Of a stretch of DNA of 64,000 nt, positions 1-8,266 are shown piece by piece. Numbering within the stretch: the stretch's first letter is position 1; every line of letters starts with the position of its first letter. The DNA is taken from contig OZ220718.1 in assembly GCA_965116765.1 (NCBI GenBank), forward strand, positions 4,092,001 through 4,156,000, in the 5' to 3' direction. Under the pieces are notes generated by a model that saw only the letters and a program-made list of their open reading frames with translations, was not told the origin of the DNA and did no database searches. Made by a program: the position numbers and the translations under genes. This DNA is from JAJEEA01 sp965116765 (GTDB taxonomy: Bacteria > Acidobacteriota > Vicinamibacteria > Vicinamibacterales > UBA8438).

Positions 1-1698
1 GGCGACCCCAGGGTCGACCTGCACCCCGACGCCGTCGACAACGCCGCCATGGGCACCATCTTCGAGGAGCTCATCCGCAAGTTCAACGAGGCGCTCAACG
101 AGAACCCCGGCGAGCACTTCACGCCCCGCGACGTCGTCCACCTCATGGTCGACCTGCTGCTGGCCGGCGACCGGCGGCGGCTGCGCACGAAGGGGGTCGT
201 GCTCAGCGTCTACGACCCGTGCTGCGGCTCGGGCGGCATGCTCACCATCGCCAAGGAGCACGTCACCGCCGGCGAGACGCGCGACGGCCGGCCCTGCGCC
301 CCGGCCGTGAACCCCGGCGCCGACATCCACCTGTTCGGCCAGGAGGTCAACCCCGAGACGTTCGCCATCTGCAAGTCCGACCTCTTCATGAAGTCGGCCG
401 ACGGCCGCGACGCCGAGAACGTCGTCTTCGGCAGCACCCTGTCCAACGACCGGCACGCCGGCGGCGGCTTCGACTACATGATCGCCAACCCGCCCTACGG
501 CAAGGACTGGAAGCGCGACCAGGACGCGGTGCGCGCCGAGCACGACCGGGGCGCGGCCGGCCGCTTCGGGCCGGGGCTGCCGCGCATCAGCGACGGCCAG
601 CTCCTGTTCCTGCTGCACATGCTGGCGCACGTCCGGAGCCGGGCCGAGGGCGGCTCGCGGATCGCCATCATCATGAACGGCTCGCCGCTCTTCACCGGCG
701 ACGCCGGCAGCGGCGAGAGCGAGATTCGCCGCTGGATTCTCGAGAACGACCTGCTCGAGGCGCTCATCGCCCTGCCCGAGCAGCTCTTCTACAACACCGG
801 CATCGCCACCTACGTCTGGGTGCTCACGAACCGCAAGCGGCCGGCGCGGCGCGGCCGGGTCCAGCTCGTCGACGCCACCGCGTTCTGGACCCTGCTGCGC
901 AAGAGCCTCGGCGCCAAGCGGCGCGAGGTGCCGTTCGAGCGGAAGCAGGACATCGTGCGGCTGCTCGCCGACTTCGAGGACGGCGCCACCCGCCGGGTCG
1001 ACCGCGACGGCGAGGAGCGCGACGCCGTCGTCAGCCGCGTCTACCCCACCACGCACTTCGGCTTCCGCAAGATCACCGTCGAACGGCCGCTCCGGCTCGA
1101 CTTCCAGGCCAGTCCCGAGCGCATCGCGCGGCTCGACGACCAGCGGGCCTTCGCCAACCTCGCGGTGTCGCGCAAGCGGGGCGAGGCCGGGGCCAGCGAC
1201 GAGGAGGCGGGCCGGAAGCGGCAGGCCGCGATACGGGCGATGCTCGGCCGCCTGCCCGACCGGCTCTTCCTCGACCGGGCCGTCTTCGACGACGCGCTCT
1301 CCGAGGCGGCCCGCCGGGCCGAGCTCAAGCTCGCCGCCCCCATCCGCAAGGCCGTTCTCTCCGCCCTGTCCGAGCGAAACCCCGAGGCCGAGATCTGCCG
1401 CGACCGCGACGGCCGCCCCGAGCCCGACCCCGAGCTGCGCGACACCGAGAACGTGCCCCTCGGCGACGACGTCGAGCTGTTCTTCGAGCGCGAGGTGAAG
1501 CCTCACGTCCCCGACGCCTGGATCGACACGAACCGCCGCGACCCCCAGGACGGCGAGGTCGGGCTCGTCGGCTACGAGATCAACTTCAACCGCTACTTCT
1601 ACGAGTACCGCCCGCCCCGCCCCCTCGAGGAGATCGAGGCCGACATTCAGCGGGTCGAGCAGGAGATAGTGGCCATGCTGCAGGAGATGTCGGGGTGA
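1..1698 (+). CDS. hsdM: Type I restriction-modification DNA methyltransferase subunit (HsdM), 5' end outside window
   Basis: The frame is open from base 1, so the N-terminus lies upstream; the first ATG at 49 is internal. The visible 565 residues cover most of an N6-adenine methyltransferase. The SAM-binding motif YDPCCGSGGML (about residue 73) is followed by the catalytic NPPYGKDW motif (about residue 163). HsdM pairs with HsdS to methylate adenines in the recognition site and, with HsdR, forms the restriction complex in the cytoplasm. The C-terminal third is charged and probably helical, as expected for HsdS contact. The partner hsdS lies 1.75 kb downstream and hsdR 7 kb downstream, separated by toxin-antitoxin and other genes. 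Family assignment is firm; target specificity is unknown. Confidence 0.95.
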   Translation, partial: GDPRVDLHPDAVDNAAMGTIFEELIRKFNEALNENPGEHFTPRDVVHLMVDLLLAGDRRRLRTKGVVLSVYDPCCGSGGMLTIAKEHVTAGETRDGRPCAPAVNPGADIHLFGQEVNPETFAICKSDLFMKSADGRDAENVVFGSTLSNDRHAGGGFDYMIANPPYGKDWKRDQDAVRAEHDRGAAGRFGPGLPRISDGQLLFLLHMLAHVRSRAEGGSRIAIIMNGSPLFTGDAGSGESEIRRWILENDLLEALIALPEQLFYNTGIATYVWVLTNRKRPARRGRVQLVDATAFWTLLRKSLGAKRREVPFERKQDIVRLLADFEDGATRRVDRDGEERDAVVSRVYPTTHFGFRKITVERPLRLDFQASPERIARLDDQRAFANLAVSRKRGEAGASDEEAGRKRQAAIRAMLGRLPDRLFLDRAVFDDALSEAARRAELKLAAPIRKAVLSALSERNPEAEICRDRDGRPEPDPELRDTENVPLGDDVELFFEREVKPHVPDAWIDTNRRDPQDGEVGLVGYEINFNRYFYEYRPPRPLEEIEADIQRVEQEIVAMLQEMSG

Positions 1699-1803
1699 CG
1701 GTCCGGCGCTGGCGGCGCGGCTTCGACGTTGAACGTGGAGACCGATCGCGCAGCGGCCGCGGTCGGCTCTAATGTGCATACAACAAAAAATATCTGCCGA
1801 CGA

Positions 1804-1834
1804 TTTACGGCAGCCGCCCACGCTGCGTTATATG
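1804..1834 (+). promoter_or_regulatory. Probable promoter of the abiE operon
   Basis: An AT-rich island sits in otherwise GC-rich DNA between hsdM and abiEi. TTTACG (1804-1809) and TTATAT/TATATG (1828-1834) are spaced about 18-19 bases apart and end 11 bases before the abiEi ATG. AbiEi antitoxins usually repress their own promoter at inverted repeats; no clean repeat was seen here. This suggests the toxin-antitoxin and hsdS genes have their own transcript. Confidence 0.45.
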
Positions 1835-1845
1835 CTTGAAGCGGG

Positions 1846-2502
1846 ATGCCTGAACGGAATCGTTGGCAGACAGACCCGGTTGCCGACATTTCGATGCCGA
1901 CCTCGCGGCGCGAGGCCGCCGACCTGCGGGACCTCGGCGCCCTGACCTTCTTCCGGGCGCGCGACGCCGCCGACCGGGGCGTCGACTCCCGGACGCTGCG
2001 GCGGCTCGTGGACGAAGGCGTCGTCGAGCGCCTCGGCCGCGGCCTCTACCGCCGCGCCGACGCCGAGATCACCGAGCACCACACGCATGGCGCCGTGTCC
2101 GCCCGCGTACCGGGCGCCATCATCTGCCTGCTCACCGCGCTGCACATACACGACATCGGCACCCAGCTTCCGGCGCAAGTCTGGATCGCCATCCCGCACA
2201 AGGCGCGCACGCCCCGCGTGCCGTCCCTGCCGATCCGCATCGTCCGCTTCTCCGGGGCGGCGCTACGGTACGGCGTCGAGGACGCCGACTTCGAGGGCGT
2301 TCCCGGCCGAATCACCAGCCCCGCCCGCACCATCGTGGACTGTTTCCGCCTCCGCCGCCTCGTGGGCCTCGATGTCGCCCTCGAGGCGATCCGCGACGCC
2401 CTCGTCGACCGCAAGACGACTCCCTCCGAGATTCTGCGCGCCGCAGAGGCCTGCCGGGCGCTGTCGCTGGTTCGCCCCGTCCTCCACACGCTGCTGGCAT
2501 GA
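1846..2502 (+). CDS. abiEi: AbiEi-type antitoxin (type IV toxin-antitoxin system)
   Basis: This 218-residue protein has the AbiEi layout: an N-terminal winged-helix domain (about residues 20-65, with RRLVDEGVVERLGRGLYRRA) that represses its own promoter, then a C-terminal antitoxin domain containing the conserved SPARTIVDCFRLR segment (about residues 150-165). It neutralises the nucleotidyltransferase toxin encoded next. Its TGA overlaps the toxin ATG (ATGA at 2499-2502), so the two are translationally coupled. In lactococci AbiE is an abortive-infection phage defence. A later ATG at residue 17 is possible, but the first one keeps a full winged helix. Confidence 0.9.
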   Translation: MPERNRWQTDPVADISMPTSRREAADLRDLGALTFFRARDAADRGVDSRTLRRLVDEGVVERLGRGLYRRADAEITEHHTHGAVSARVPGAIICLLTALHIHDIGTQLPAQVWIAIPHKARTPRVPSLPIRIVRFSGAALRYGVEDADFEGVPGRITSPARTIVDCFRLRRLVGLDVALEAIRDALVDRKTTPSEILRAAEACRALSLVRPVLHTLLA

Positions 2503-3452
2503 CCGCGAAACGCCCGCCCCGCGACGTGCCCGCCTCGGTGCGCGCCCGCCTTCGCAATCTCGCCCGGCGCCGGGACGTCGACTTCATGCTCCTGCTCGGG
2601 CGCTACGCCGCCGAACGGTTCCTGTACCGCCTCTCGGCGTCCGACGAGATGCACCGGTTCACGCTCAAGGGCGCAGCCCTCTTCCGCGTGTGGGCCGAGG
2701 AGGAGATGCGACCGACCCGCGATGTGGACTTCCTCGCCGCCGCCGACCACACCAGCGCCCGCGCCGCCATCGAAACCATGTGCGCCGTGCCCTGCGCCGC
2801 CGACGGCGTTCTCTTCGACGCCGGGGCGCTCCGCATCGACGCCATCCGGGTCGACCAGCCGGACGGCGGCCTGCGGGTGCGGCTCCCCGGCGCGCTCGGC
2901 AACATCCGCCTGTCGCTGCAGATGGACATCGGGTTCGGCGACGTCGTCACGCCCGCGCGCGAGCTGCGCGACTACCCAACCCTGCTCGACCTGCCGGCCC
3001 CGCGCCTGTGGACCTACCCGCGCGAAGCCATGGTCGCCGAGAAGTTCCACGCGCTGGCGAGCCGCGGCGAGACCAACTCGCGCGTCAAGGACCTGTGGGA
3101 CATCGCGTGCCTCGCCCGTCGCTTCGCGTTCGACGGCGAGACGCTGCGCGGCGCCGTCGCCGAGACGTTCCGCCGCCGCGCCACCACGTTCACCGCCGAC
3201 AGACCGCCAGCGCTGCGCCCCGCCTACTACGAGGACCCCGCCCGCCGAGAGCGCTGGCGCGTGCTCCACCGGCAAATCCCGACCGGCGCCGCCGGCCCGG
3301 CCCGGCTGGCAGACGCCGGCGTCGAGCTCGGCCGGTTCCTCGGGCCGCTCTGCGACAGCCTGATCGAGGGCGCGGCGTTCCCGCAGTCCTGGCCCGCCGG
3401 CGGCCCGTGGCGGCCGGGGGTTCAGGCTCCGACGGGGAGCGAAGGGCCGTGA
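2499..3452 (+). CDS. abiEii: AbiEii-type nucleotidyltransferase toxin
   Basis: A 317-residue protein of the AbiEii/AbiGii family, the toxin of a type IV system that stops growth when the antitoxin fails. The nucleotidyltransferase signature is present: LKGAALFRVW (about residues 51-60) followed by RPTRDVDFL (about 67-75), whose two aspartates should bind metal. The substrate in related enzymes (MenT group) is tRNA 3' ends; the exact target here is not known. The start overlaps the abiEi stop and the stop overlaps the hsdS GTG (GTGA at 3449-3452), so abiEi, abiEii and hsdS form one coupled operon. It appears intact. Confidence 0.9.
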   Translation: MTAKRPPRDVPASVRARLRNLARRRDVDFMLLLGRYAAERFLYRLSASDEMHRFTLKGAALFRVWAEEEMRPTRDVDFLAAADHTSARAAIETMCAVPCAADGVLFDAGALRIDAIRVDQPDGGLRVRLPGALGNIRLSLQMDIGFGDVVTPARELRDYPTLLDLPAPRLWTYPREAMVAEKFHALASRGETNSRVKDLWDIACLARRFAFDGETLRGAVAETFRRRATTFTADRPPALRPAYYEDPARRERWRVLHRQIPTGAAGPARLADAGVELGRFLGPLCDSLIEGAAFPQSWPAGGPWRPGVQAPTGSEGP

Positions 3453-4831
3453 CCAAGCCGGCCGACCGGATCGAGACGGCGCGGCCTCACCGATTCCGCC
3501 GGTACCCTGACTACAAGGAGTCCGGCGTCGATTGGCTCCGTGAGGTCCCCGCGCACTGGGAGATGAAGCGACTCAAGGCCATCGCCGCGGTGCAGTTGAG
3601 CAACGTCGACAAGCACTCAGAAGAAGGTCAAGTTCCGGTCAAGCTCTGCAACTACGTCGATGTGTACTACAACGACTTCATCACGGCCGAGCTCGACTTC
3701 ATGAACGCAACTGCTACACCCGACCAGGCGCGGCGATTCCGGCTCCGCGTCGGCGACGTGTTGATCACCAAGGACTCGGAGTCCTGGACGGACATCGCGG
3801 TTCCCGCCGTCGTGGCGGAAGACCTGGCGGACGTGCTCTGCGGATACCACTTGGCGCACATCAGGCCGGCGCCGGGCCTCGATGGCCGGTTCCTCGCCCG
3901 CCAGTTCGCTGCGATTGGCGCGCGGGACCAGTTCCACGTCGCGGCGAACGGCATAACGCGGTTCGGCTTGGGCGGGGACGCCATCCGCGGCAGCCTCTTT
4001 GCCGTCCCGCCGATGGACGAACAACGCGCCATCGCCGCCTTCCTCGACCGCGAGACGGCGAAGATCGATGCGCTGGTGGAGAGGAAGGAGCGGCTGATCG
4101 AGCTGCTTCAGGAGAAACGCACCGCCCTCATCACCCGCGCCGTCACCCGGGGCCTCGACCCGAACGTCCTCATGAAGGACTCCGGCGTCGAGTGGCTGGG
4201 CTGGATCCCGACGCATTGGGAAGTGTGCCACCTACGGCGTGTCGTTTCCAAGTTCGTCGACTACCGAGGAAAAACGCCGGAGAAATCGGTATCAGGGGTT
4301 CCCCTCGTGACGGCGAGGAACATCAAGAACCAATCGATCGATTTCTCTCTGTCAGAGGAGTTCATTCCAGAGGAGCTGTACCCGCGGTGGATGGTTCGGG
4401 GACGCCCCGAACGCGGGGACGTCGTCATTACAACGGAAGCACCTCTTGGCGAAACGGCGCAGGTCGTCGACACAGGCATCGCGCTCGCTCAGCGGGTTAT
4501 TCTACTCAAAGTAGACGCGACGAAGATCATCAACGACTACCTCAAGTATCACTTTGCAGCGGATTCGGGCCGCATGGAACTCCGTACGCGGGCAACAGGA
4601 TCCACCGCGCTTGGGATCAAGGCTTCCCATCTGAAGTCGTCGCTGATCCCCGTTCCCTTGATGTGCGAACAGGACGAGATTTCGCGGACAGTGAGAAGCG
4701 AAAGCGAAGAAGTTGACGTGCTCATTGCCAAGGTTCGCGAGGCCATCGACCAGCTCAGGGAATTCCGCGCCGCCCTGATCTCCGCGGCGGTCACCGGCAA
4801 GATCGACGTGCGGGAGGTGGTGCTGCGATGA
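3449..4831 (+). CDS. hsdS: Type I restriction-modification specificity subunit (HsdS)
   Basis: About 460 residues with two target-recognition halves. Each opens with a similar segment (YKESGVDWLREVPAHWE near residue 25, MKDSGVEWLGWIPTHWE near 242). Each ends in a coiled-coil spacer (DRETAKIDALVERKERLIEL and a weaker C-terminal equivalent). It sets the DNA site read by HsdM and HsdR. The GTG start is chosen because it overlaps the abiEii stop; the longer upstream frame is a shadow. The last residues (AVTGKIDVREVVLR) overlap a 65-bp tandem repeat, and a copy of this tail occurs again at 7931. The second half is less GC-rich than its surroundings, as is common for exchanged recognition domains. 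Confidence 0.92.
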   Translation: MTKPADRIETARPHRFRRYPDYKESGVDWLREVPAHWEMKRLKAIAAVQLSNVDKHSEEGQVPVKLCNYVDVYYNDFITAELDFMNATATPDQARRFRLRVGDVLITKDSESWTDIAVPAVVAEDLADVLCGYHLAHIRPAPGLDGRFLARQFAAIGARDQFHVAANGITRFGLGGDAIRGSLFAVPPMDEQRAIAAFLDRETAKIDALVERKERLIELLQEKRTALITRAVTRGLDPNVLMKDSGVEWLGWIPTHWEVCHLRRVVSKFVDYRGKTPEKSVSGVPLVTARNIKNQSIDFSLSEEFIPEELYPRWMVRGRPERGDVVITTEAPLGETAQVVDTGIALAQRVILLKVDATKIINDYLKYHFAADSGRMELRTRATGSTALGIKASHLKSSLIPVPLMCEQDEISRTVRSESEEVDVLIAKVREAIDQLREFRAALISAAVTGKIDVREVVLR

Positions 4832-4931
4832 GCTTCGAACCGAGCTTCACCGTGACCCGCGCCATCATCGACATGCGGGAGGCCGCGTAGCGATGAGCTT
4901 CGAGCCGAGCTTTACCGTCGCCCACGCCATC
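4802..4931 (+). repeat. 65-bp tandem duplication across the hsdS/fic junction
   Basis: Copy 1 is 4802-4866 and copy 2 is 4867-4931. Each contains the end of hsdS (a GTGCGGGAGG-like stretch), GCGATGAGCTTCGA and the start of the Fic-like reading frame. The two are nearly identical and abut without a gap. Copy 1 gives a false short start (ATG 4828) that stops at TAG 4888. Copy 2 carries the ATG (4893) in frame with the Fic-like sequence. A third, dispersed copy is at 7946-8010. Confidence 0.9.
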
Positions 4932-5123
4932 ACGGCCGATCTCACGCGGATCGAGCGGTCGCGGGGGTTCCTCGAGGCGGCGACGCTCTCCGAGGACGGG
5001 ATCCGCGAGATGAGTGCGCGGGCGCTCGTCCTTGAGGCGCACCATACGACTCCCATTGAAGGCGCCAGGCTGACGTTGGAAGAGTTCGTCGCTGTGACAC
5101 GGGAGTCGCGGCCAGAGCTGTGA
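4893..5123 (+). pseudogene. Fic/DOC family protein, N-terminal fragment
   Basis: The 76-residue frame matches the N-terminal helical part of Fic-family AMP-transferases. It has the FEPSFTVAHAITADL opening and the characteristic AHHTTPIEGARLTLEE segment (residues 50-65), the equivalent of the S-x-IEGN-x-LTL signature. It stops at TGA 5121 well before any HPFxxGNGR catalytic motif, so no active Fic domain is encoded. Fic genes often sit beside type I restriction genes. Just past the stop, 5115-5148 contains three close copies of AGCTGTGACA, which look like local slippage. The rest of the interval to 5374 shows no gene. Confidence 0.75.
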
Positions 5124-5374
5124 CAAGCTGTGACATCGAGCTGTGACACCGGCTGTAGTGCCGAACCATAACTCGCCGATCGAGGCGTCCCCGCTTGCGG
5201 GAACACAACGGAGAAGACGAGCAATTGCTGCGCGGTCGAGCGACGTTTCGGACGGACGGGGCCGACTCTCTCGCGTGGCGAGGGCGCGTCGCCGGAGACA
5301 TGGAGGGCTGAATCAACCGGAATACGCGGTCTTCGAATCGATCTTCGGAATCTTCGACTCTCTCCATAAGGCCC

Positions 5375-6288
5375 TTACAAGGTGTTGAGCATCCGACGTA
5401 GCTCTCGCTCGCCGTACGTCTTCACAAGTGCGTCTTCCGTACGAAAAAGCGTATAGGCGTTCACGTTCATCCGGTCCAATCGCTGCAATACATCGTCACG
5501 CTCGTGGCAGGGAAGCGTGAGCTTCCAGCAGATTTCACGGTCTATGGTGTTATCATAAGTAACGGAGTTTGTGCCTGGAGCGAGTTCCTGCGGAAATTGC
5601 GTAGCAGGTGCTCGTGCGAGACGTAACAGTAGGTCCCATCTCTGCCTTCGTCACGGTACTGATACATGGCCGTCGTGTACGCCGATTGTTGATCGTAGTG
5701 TCTGGTCTCTCCCTTGACGGCATTCGGCCAATAGCGGATTCCGGTTTCTTTTCCTGGTAATGCGCCCTTCCCGGCTGTATAGTCCATGTATGGGTATTTC
5801 GGGGGTCGCATCACGTAGATCGCCACGCGAGGCTGGTGGTCTTCGTGACCGTTCGCGGTACCATTCCTTATGATGGCTTCTCTGAAGGCGAAGTACGCGG
5901 CTACGTAGGGCGAAAGCGACCAGTCCAGCAGCGGAGACGGGAACCCGTGGTGGCGGAGATAAACCGCGTATCGAAACGACAGCCCTGCGGTGTCCATCGG
6001 AAAGGGATCGTCATTCTTCGCGATGGCACTATAGTTCCTGTTCGTGTGCGTTTCTACGATGGCGTGCAGGTTCTGGGCGGCATCCTCGTACCCGGCAACG
6101 GGAACGTGGAGGGCGGGATGCGCTCGGGGGAATAGGGCGCGCCGATGTCGGTACAGTGTACTTTCGAGGCTCCACGTGCTGTCTCCATGGCCCCGGTACA
6201 GTACGTCGGAATCGAAAAGTCGCTCTTGGTGGAGCCACGTCTCGAACGCCTGGAAGTCAGCGAGCGTTTTCTCGGCAATCCCGGTCAT
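5375..6288 (-). CDS. FRG-domain protein, frameshifted near the C-terminus
   Basis: The protein carries the FRG domain signature: LYRGHGDSTWSLESTLYRH (F/Y-RG motif) near residue 30 and YLRHHGFPSPLLDWSLSPYVA with AAYFAF near residues 115-140. FRG proteins occur in defence islands and prophages; no enzymatic activity can be claimed. The main frame ends at 5542, but the expected C-terminus (KLTLPCHERDDVLQRLDRM, then NAYTLF) continues in the next frame to TAA at 5375-5377. One base is therefore missing around 5560-5600, by error or mutation. The start ATG at 6288 overlaps the end of the upstream ATPase gene by 32 bases; an ATG at 6333 is also possible. The gene is less GC-rich than its neighbours, which points to transfer. 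Confidence 0.8.
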
Positions 6289-7366
6289 GATGGTGGGTGG
6301 GGGCCATGGGGGTGTCGGCGGGCGGGCGGTCACCCAGGCGGGGAAATGTAACCTCGGGCGGGGGCTGCGGCGCCGGACGGGCGATGCGCCCGGGATGTGC
6401 GGAGGCCCGTCGCCGTTCCTGCCAGAGAGTCAGGCGTTCGGCGACGATGACGGCGAGCGTCTTCTCGCCCATGGTCAACACCGCGCGCCGCCGCACGTCT
6501 CGGCAGAATTCCTCGGCTTCGGCGTAGCGGACGGCGCCGAGCCGCCTTGCGATCGTGGCTGGCGTCCGCCCCAACGGCTGGTGGAGCGATTCGGCGAATC
6601 GGGCGAGGTAGGCGGTCAGGTCCTTGCGCGTCGGGGGATTGAGAGCGAGACGCACCTGAAACCGCCGCCAGGCCGCCCGGTCGAGGAGTTCGGCGTGGTT
6701 CGTGGCCGCGACCACCACGGTGTAGCTCGGCAGGCCGTCGACCTGCATGAGCAGGGAGGACACTACGCGCTTGATCTCGCCGGTCTCGTGAACGTCGCCG
6801 CGCTCCTTGCCCACGGCGTCGAACTCGTCGAAGAACAACACGCACGGCGTCGTGCGGGCGTAGTCGAACACGCGCTTGAGGCGCGACGCGGCCTCGCCGA
6901 GGAAGCTGCCGCTCAGCGCCTCGTAGCGCACGACGAAGAACGGCGCCGACAAGGCCTCGGCGATCGCTTCGGCCAACGAGGTCTTGCCGTTGCCCGGCGG
7001 CCCGACGAGCAGTACGCGGTGTCGCGGCTCGAGCGAATGGGTGCGCAGGACCGAGGCCCGGTGCTGTTCCTCGATCAGCTCCTCGCAGGCGCGGCGGGCG
7101 GGGGCGGTCAGGACGAGATCGGAGAGCTTCTTCCGCGGTGTCAACTCGGCGAGGAACCGGCGGTGCGGCCGCTGGTCGGGGTTGATGAACGCGGCGGCGG
7201 AATCGGCGCCGTTCACGCGCATGGCGTCGGTCAGCCGATCCGCCAGGACGTTGTGGCGCTTCACCCGCTCTTCGGCGATGATCGCCTCGGCCACGGAAAG
7301 CGCCCGCGCCGTGTCGCCGCTCGATCCGGCCTTGACGAGCGAAACGAGGAGGTCGCTCCGCGCCAT
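6257..7366 (-). CDS. AAA+ ATPase (SpoVK/Ycf46-like), partner of the FRG protein
   Basis: A 369-residue classic AAA+ protein. An N-terminal helical region (1-110) precedes Walker A GPPGNGKT (about residue 145), Walker B VLFFDEFDAVG (about 205), sensor 1 AATN (about 248) and a C-terminal lid. ATG 7366 is chosen because GGAG lies five bases upstream; the longer frame to 7483 has no ribosome site. The gene overlaps the start of the FRG gene, so the two are co-translated, which implies a functional pair. AAA+ proteins of this group often power a partner effector in prokaryotic immunity. The remodelling role is inferred, and the substrate is unknown. The proline-rich C-terminal tail may contact the partner. 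Confidence 0.85.
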   Translation of the reverse strand: MARSDLLVSLVKAGSSGDTARALSVAEAIIAEERVKRHNVLADRLTDAMRVNGADSAAAFINPDQRPHRRFLAELTPRKKLSDLVLTAPARRACEELIEEQHRASVLRTHSLEPRHRVLLVGPPGNGKTSLAEAIAEALSAPFFVVRYEALSGSFLGEAASRLKRVFDYARTTPCVLFFDEFDAVGKERGDVHETGEIKRVVSSLLMQVDGLPSYTVVVAATNHAELLDRAAWRRFQVRLALNPPTRKDLTAYLARFAESLHQPLGRTPATIARRLGAVRYAEAEEFCRDVRRRAVLTMGEKTLAVIVAERLTLWQERRRASAHPGRIARPAPQPPPEVTFPRLGDRPPADTPMAPTHHHDRDCRENAR

Positions 7367-7495
7367 TGCTGCTCCGCAGTCCGTGGGCCGTCGCCCGCAC
7401 CGTCGCGTCTCGGGTCGGCACCGACAGGCGAGACAGCCCAGTCTACCGCGAATCGCGGCCAACGGCCCCGGCCAGCCCGGCATCTCCGATGCGCG

Positions 7496-7828
7496 TCACC
7501 GCGACGCCTTCTCCTCCACCGCCTGCTTGATCCAACTGTTCAGGCTCACGCCGTGCGCGGTCGCGGAGAGCGCGGCGCGCTGGTGCAGGTCGGGGCCGAG
7601 TCGCAGGTTGAGGGTGCCCGAGAACGGCTTCTTCGGCTCGACACCGTCTTCGCGGCACGACGCGAGGTACTCGTCGATCGACCGCTGGAACTCGCGCCGG
7701 ATCCCGTCGACGTCGGTCGCCTCGAACGTCGCGATGGGATAGGCGCCGCTGTTGACGACCCGGCCGTGAAGACGGCCCTCCGGCTCGTCGAACTCGACGG
7801 CGGCCACGTAGCCCTTGTAATGCATCAT
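7496..7828 (-). CDS. hicB: HicB-family antitoxin
   Basis: A 110-residue HicB-type protein. The N-terminal degraded RNase H-like fold (YKGYVAAVEFDEPEGRLHGR with FEATDVDGIRREFQRSIDEY) is followed by a C-terminal ribbon-helix-helix with LNLRLGPDLHQRAALSA and SLNSWIKQAV. It would bind HicA mRNA-interferase and repress the operon. The ATG overlaps the TGA of a preceding hicA reading frame (ATGA at 7825-7828), the usual hicAB coupling, but only the last part of hicA is left. It is therefore an orphan antitoxin unless it acts on a toxin elsewhere. Confidence 0.9.
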   Translation of the reverse strand: MMHYKGYVAAVEFDEPEGRLHGRVVNSGAYPIATFEATDVDGIRREFQRSIDEYLASCREDGVEPKKPFSGTLNLRLGPDLHQRAALSATAHGVSLNSWIKQAVEEKASR

Positions 7829-7930
7829 GGCTTCACTCCCGCAGCTTCGAGGAACGCGACGATGGCGCGGACCGCACCGCGACCCGTGTCCAGCGCCGGG
7901 TGCGGCCCGTGCACGATCATCCGCGCCGCG
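7825..7930 (-). pseudogene. hicA: hicA toxin, C-terminal remnant
   Basis: About 34 codons directly upstream of hicB read MIVHGPHPALDTGRGAVRA and end in FLEAAGVKP. This matches the C-terminus of long-form HicA toxins (HxPHP, then VRxFLxxAGVxP). The N-terminal double-stranded RNA-binding-like part with the catalytic histidine is gone. The frame is cut at about 7930, exactly where a relic of the hsdS tail and fic head begins, so an insertion or recombination event removed the toxin's start. Confidence 0.7.
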
Positions 7931-8022
7931 GCGTTCACGGGCAAGGTCGACGTGCGGGAGGCCGTCCCGCGATCAGCTTGGAGCCGATCTTCACGGTCAC
8001 CCACGCTATCACTGCTGATATA
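7931..8022 (+). repeat. Dispersed copy of the hsdS-tail/fic-head junction
   Basis: This 92-bp stretch aligns with 4786-4931. It has a GCGTTCACGGGCAAG hsdS tail (protein AFTGKVDVREAVPR versus AVTGKIDVREVVLR), then the fic start, reading LEPIFTVTHAITAD versus FEPSFTVAHAITAD. The start codon is lost (ATC for ATG). It is non-coding debris showing that another hsdS-fic pair once stood here or that the junction was copied. Confidence 0.85.
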
Positions 8023-8044
8023 TGTGGTAGCTTGTCTGTGCGAC

Positions 8045-8266
8045 ATGCCTCCGGTGACCATCCATCTGTCGGGCGACCTGATTGATGCCGCGCGCAAGGA
8101 GGCGCGCGGCGGGAACCGCAGCCTGTCGGCGTCGATCGGCGGATGGGTACAGGACGCCGTCGCGAGCGACTGGGCGCGGAGCTTCGTCGATCTCCTGCAC
8201 CGGGGCTCCGGCGACCTAGTCGAACCCGACGATCCGCCGCCCGAGGACATCGAGCCGCTTCGGTAA
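8045..8266 (+). CDS. Small ribbon-helix-helix type antitoxin
   Basis: A 73-residue acidic protein opening PPVTIHLSGDLIDAARKEA, typical of antitoxins with a short N-terminal beta strand and two helices for DNA binding. The acidic, proline-rich tail (EPDDPPPEDIEPL) would wrap the toxin. An AT-rich patch at 8018-8030 may hold the promoter. No toxin follows on this strand. Instead, the next 170 bases hold a damaged PIN toxin on the opposite strand. I assign it to antitoxins by form and context; the exact family is not certain. Confidence 0.7.
   Translation: MPPVTIHLSGDLIDAARKEARGGNRSLSASIGGWVQDAVASDWARSFVDLLHRGSGDLVEPDDPPPEDIEPLR

Noticed and set aside
4828..4890. Short ORF starting at ATG 4828 after hsdS
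   Set aside because: It is the first copy of the 65-bp duplication and stops after 20 codons; the Fic-like frame starts in the second copy.
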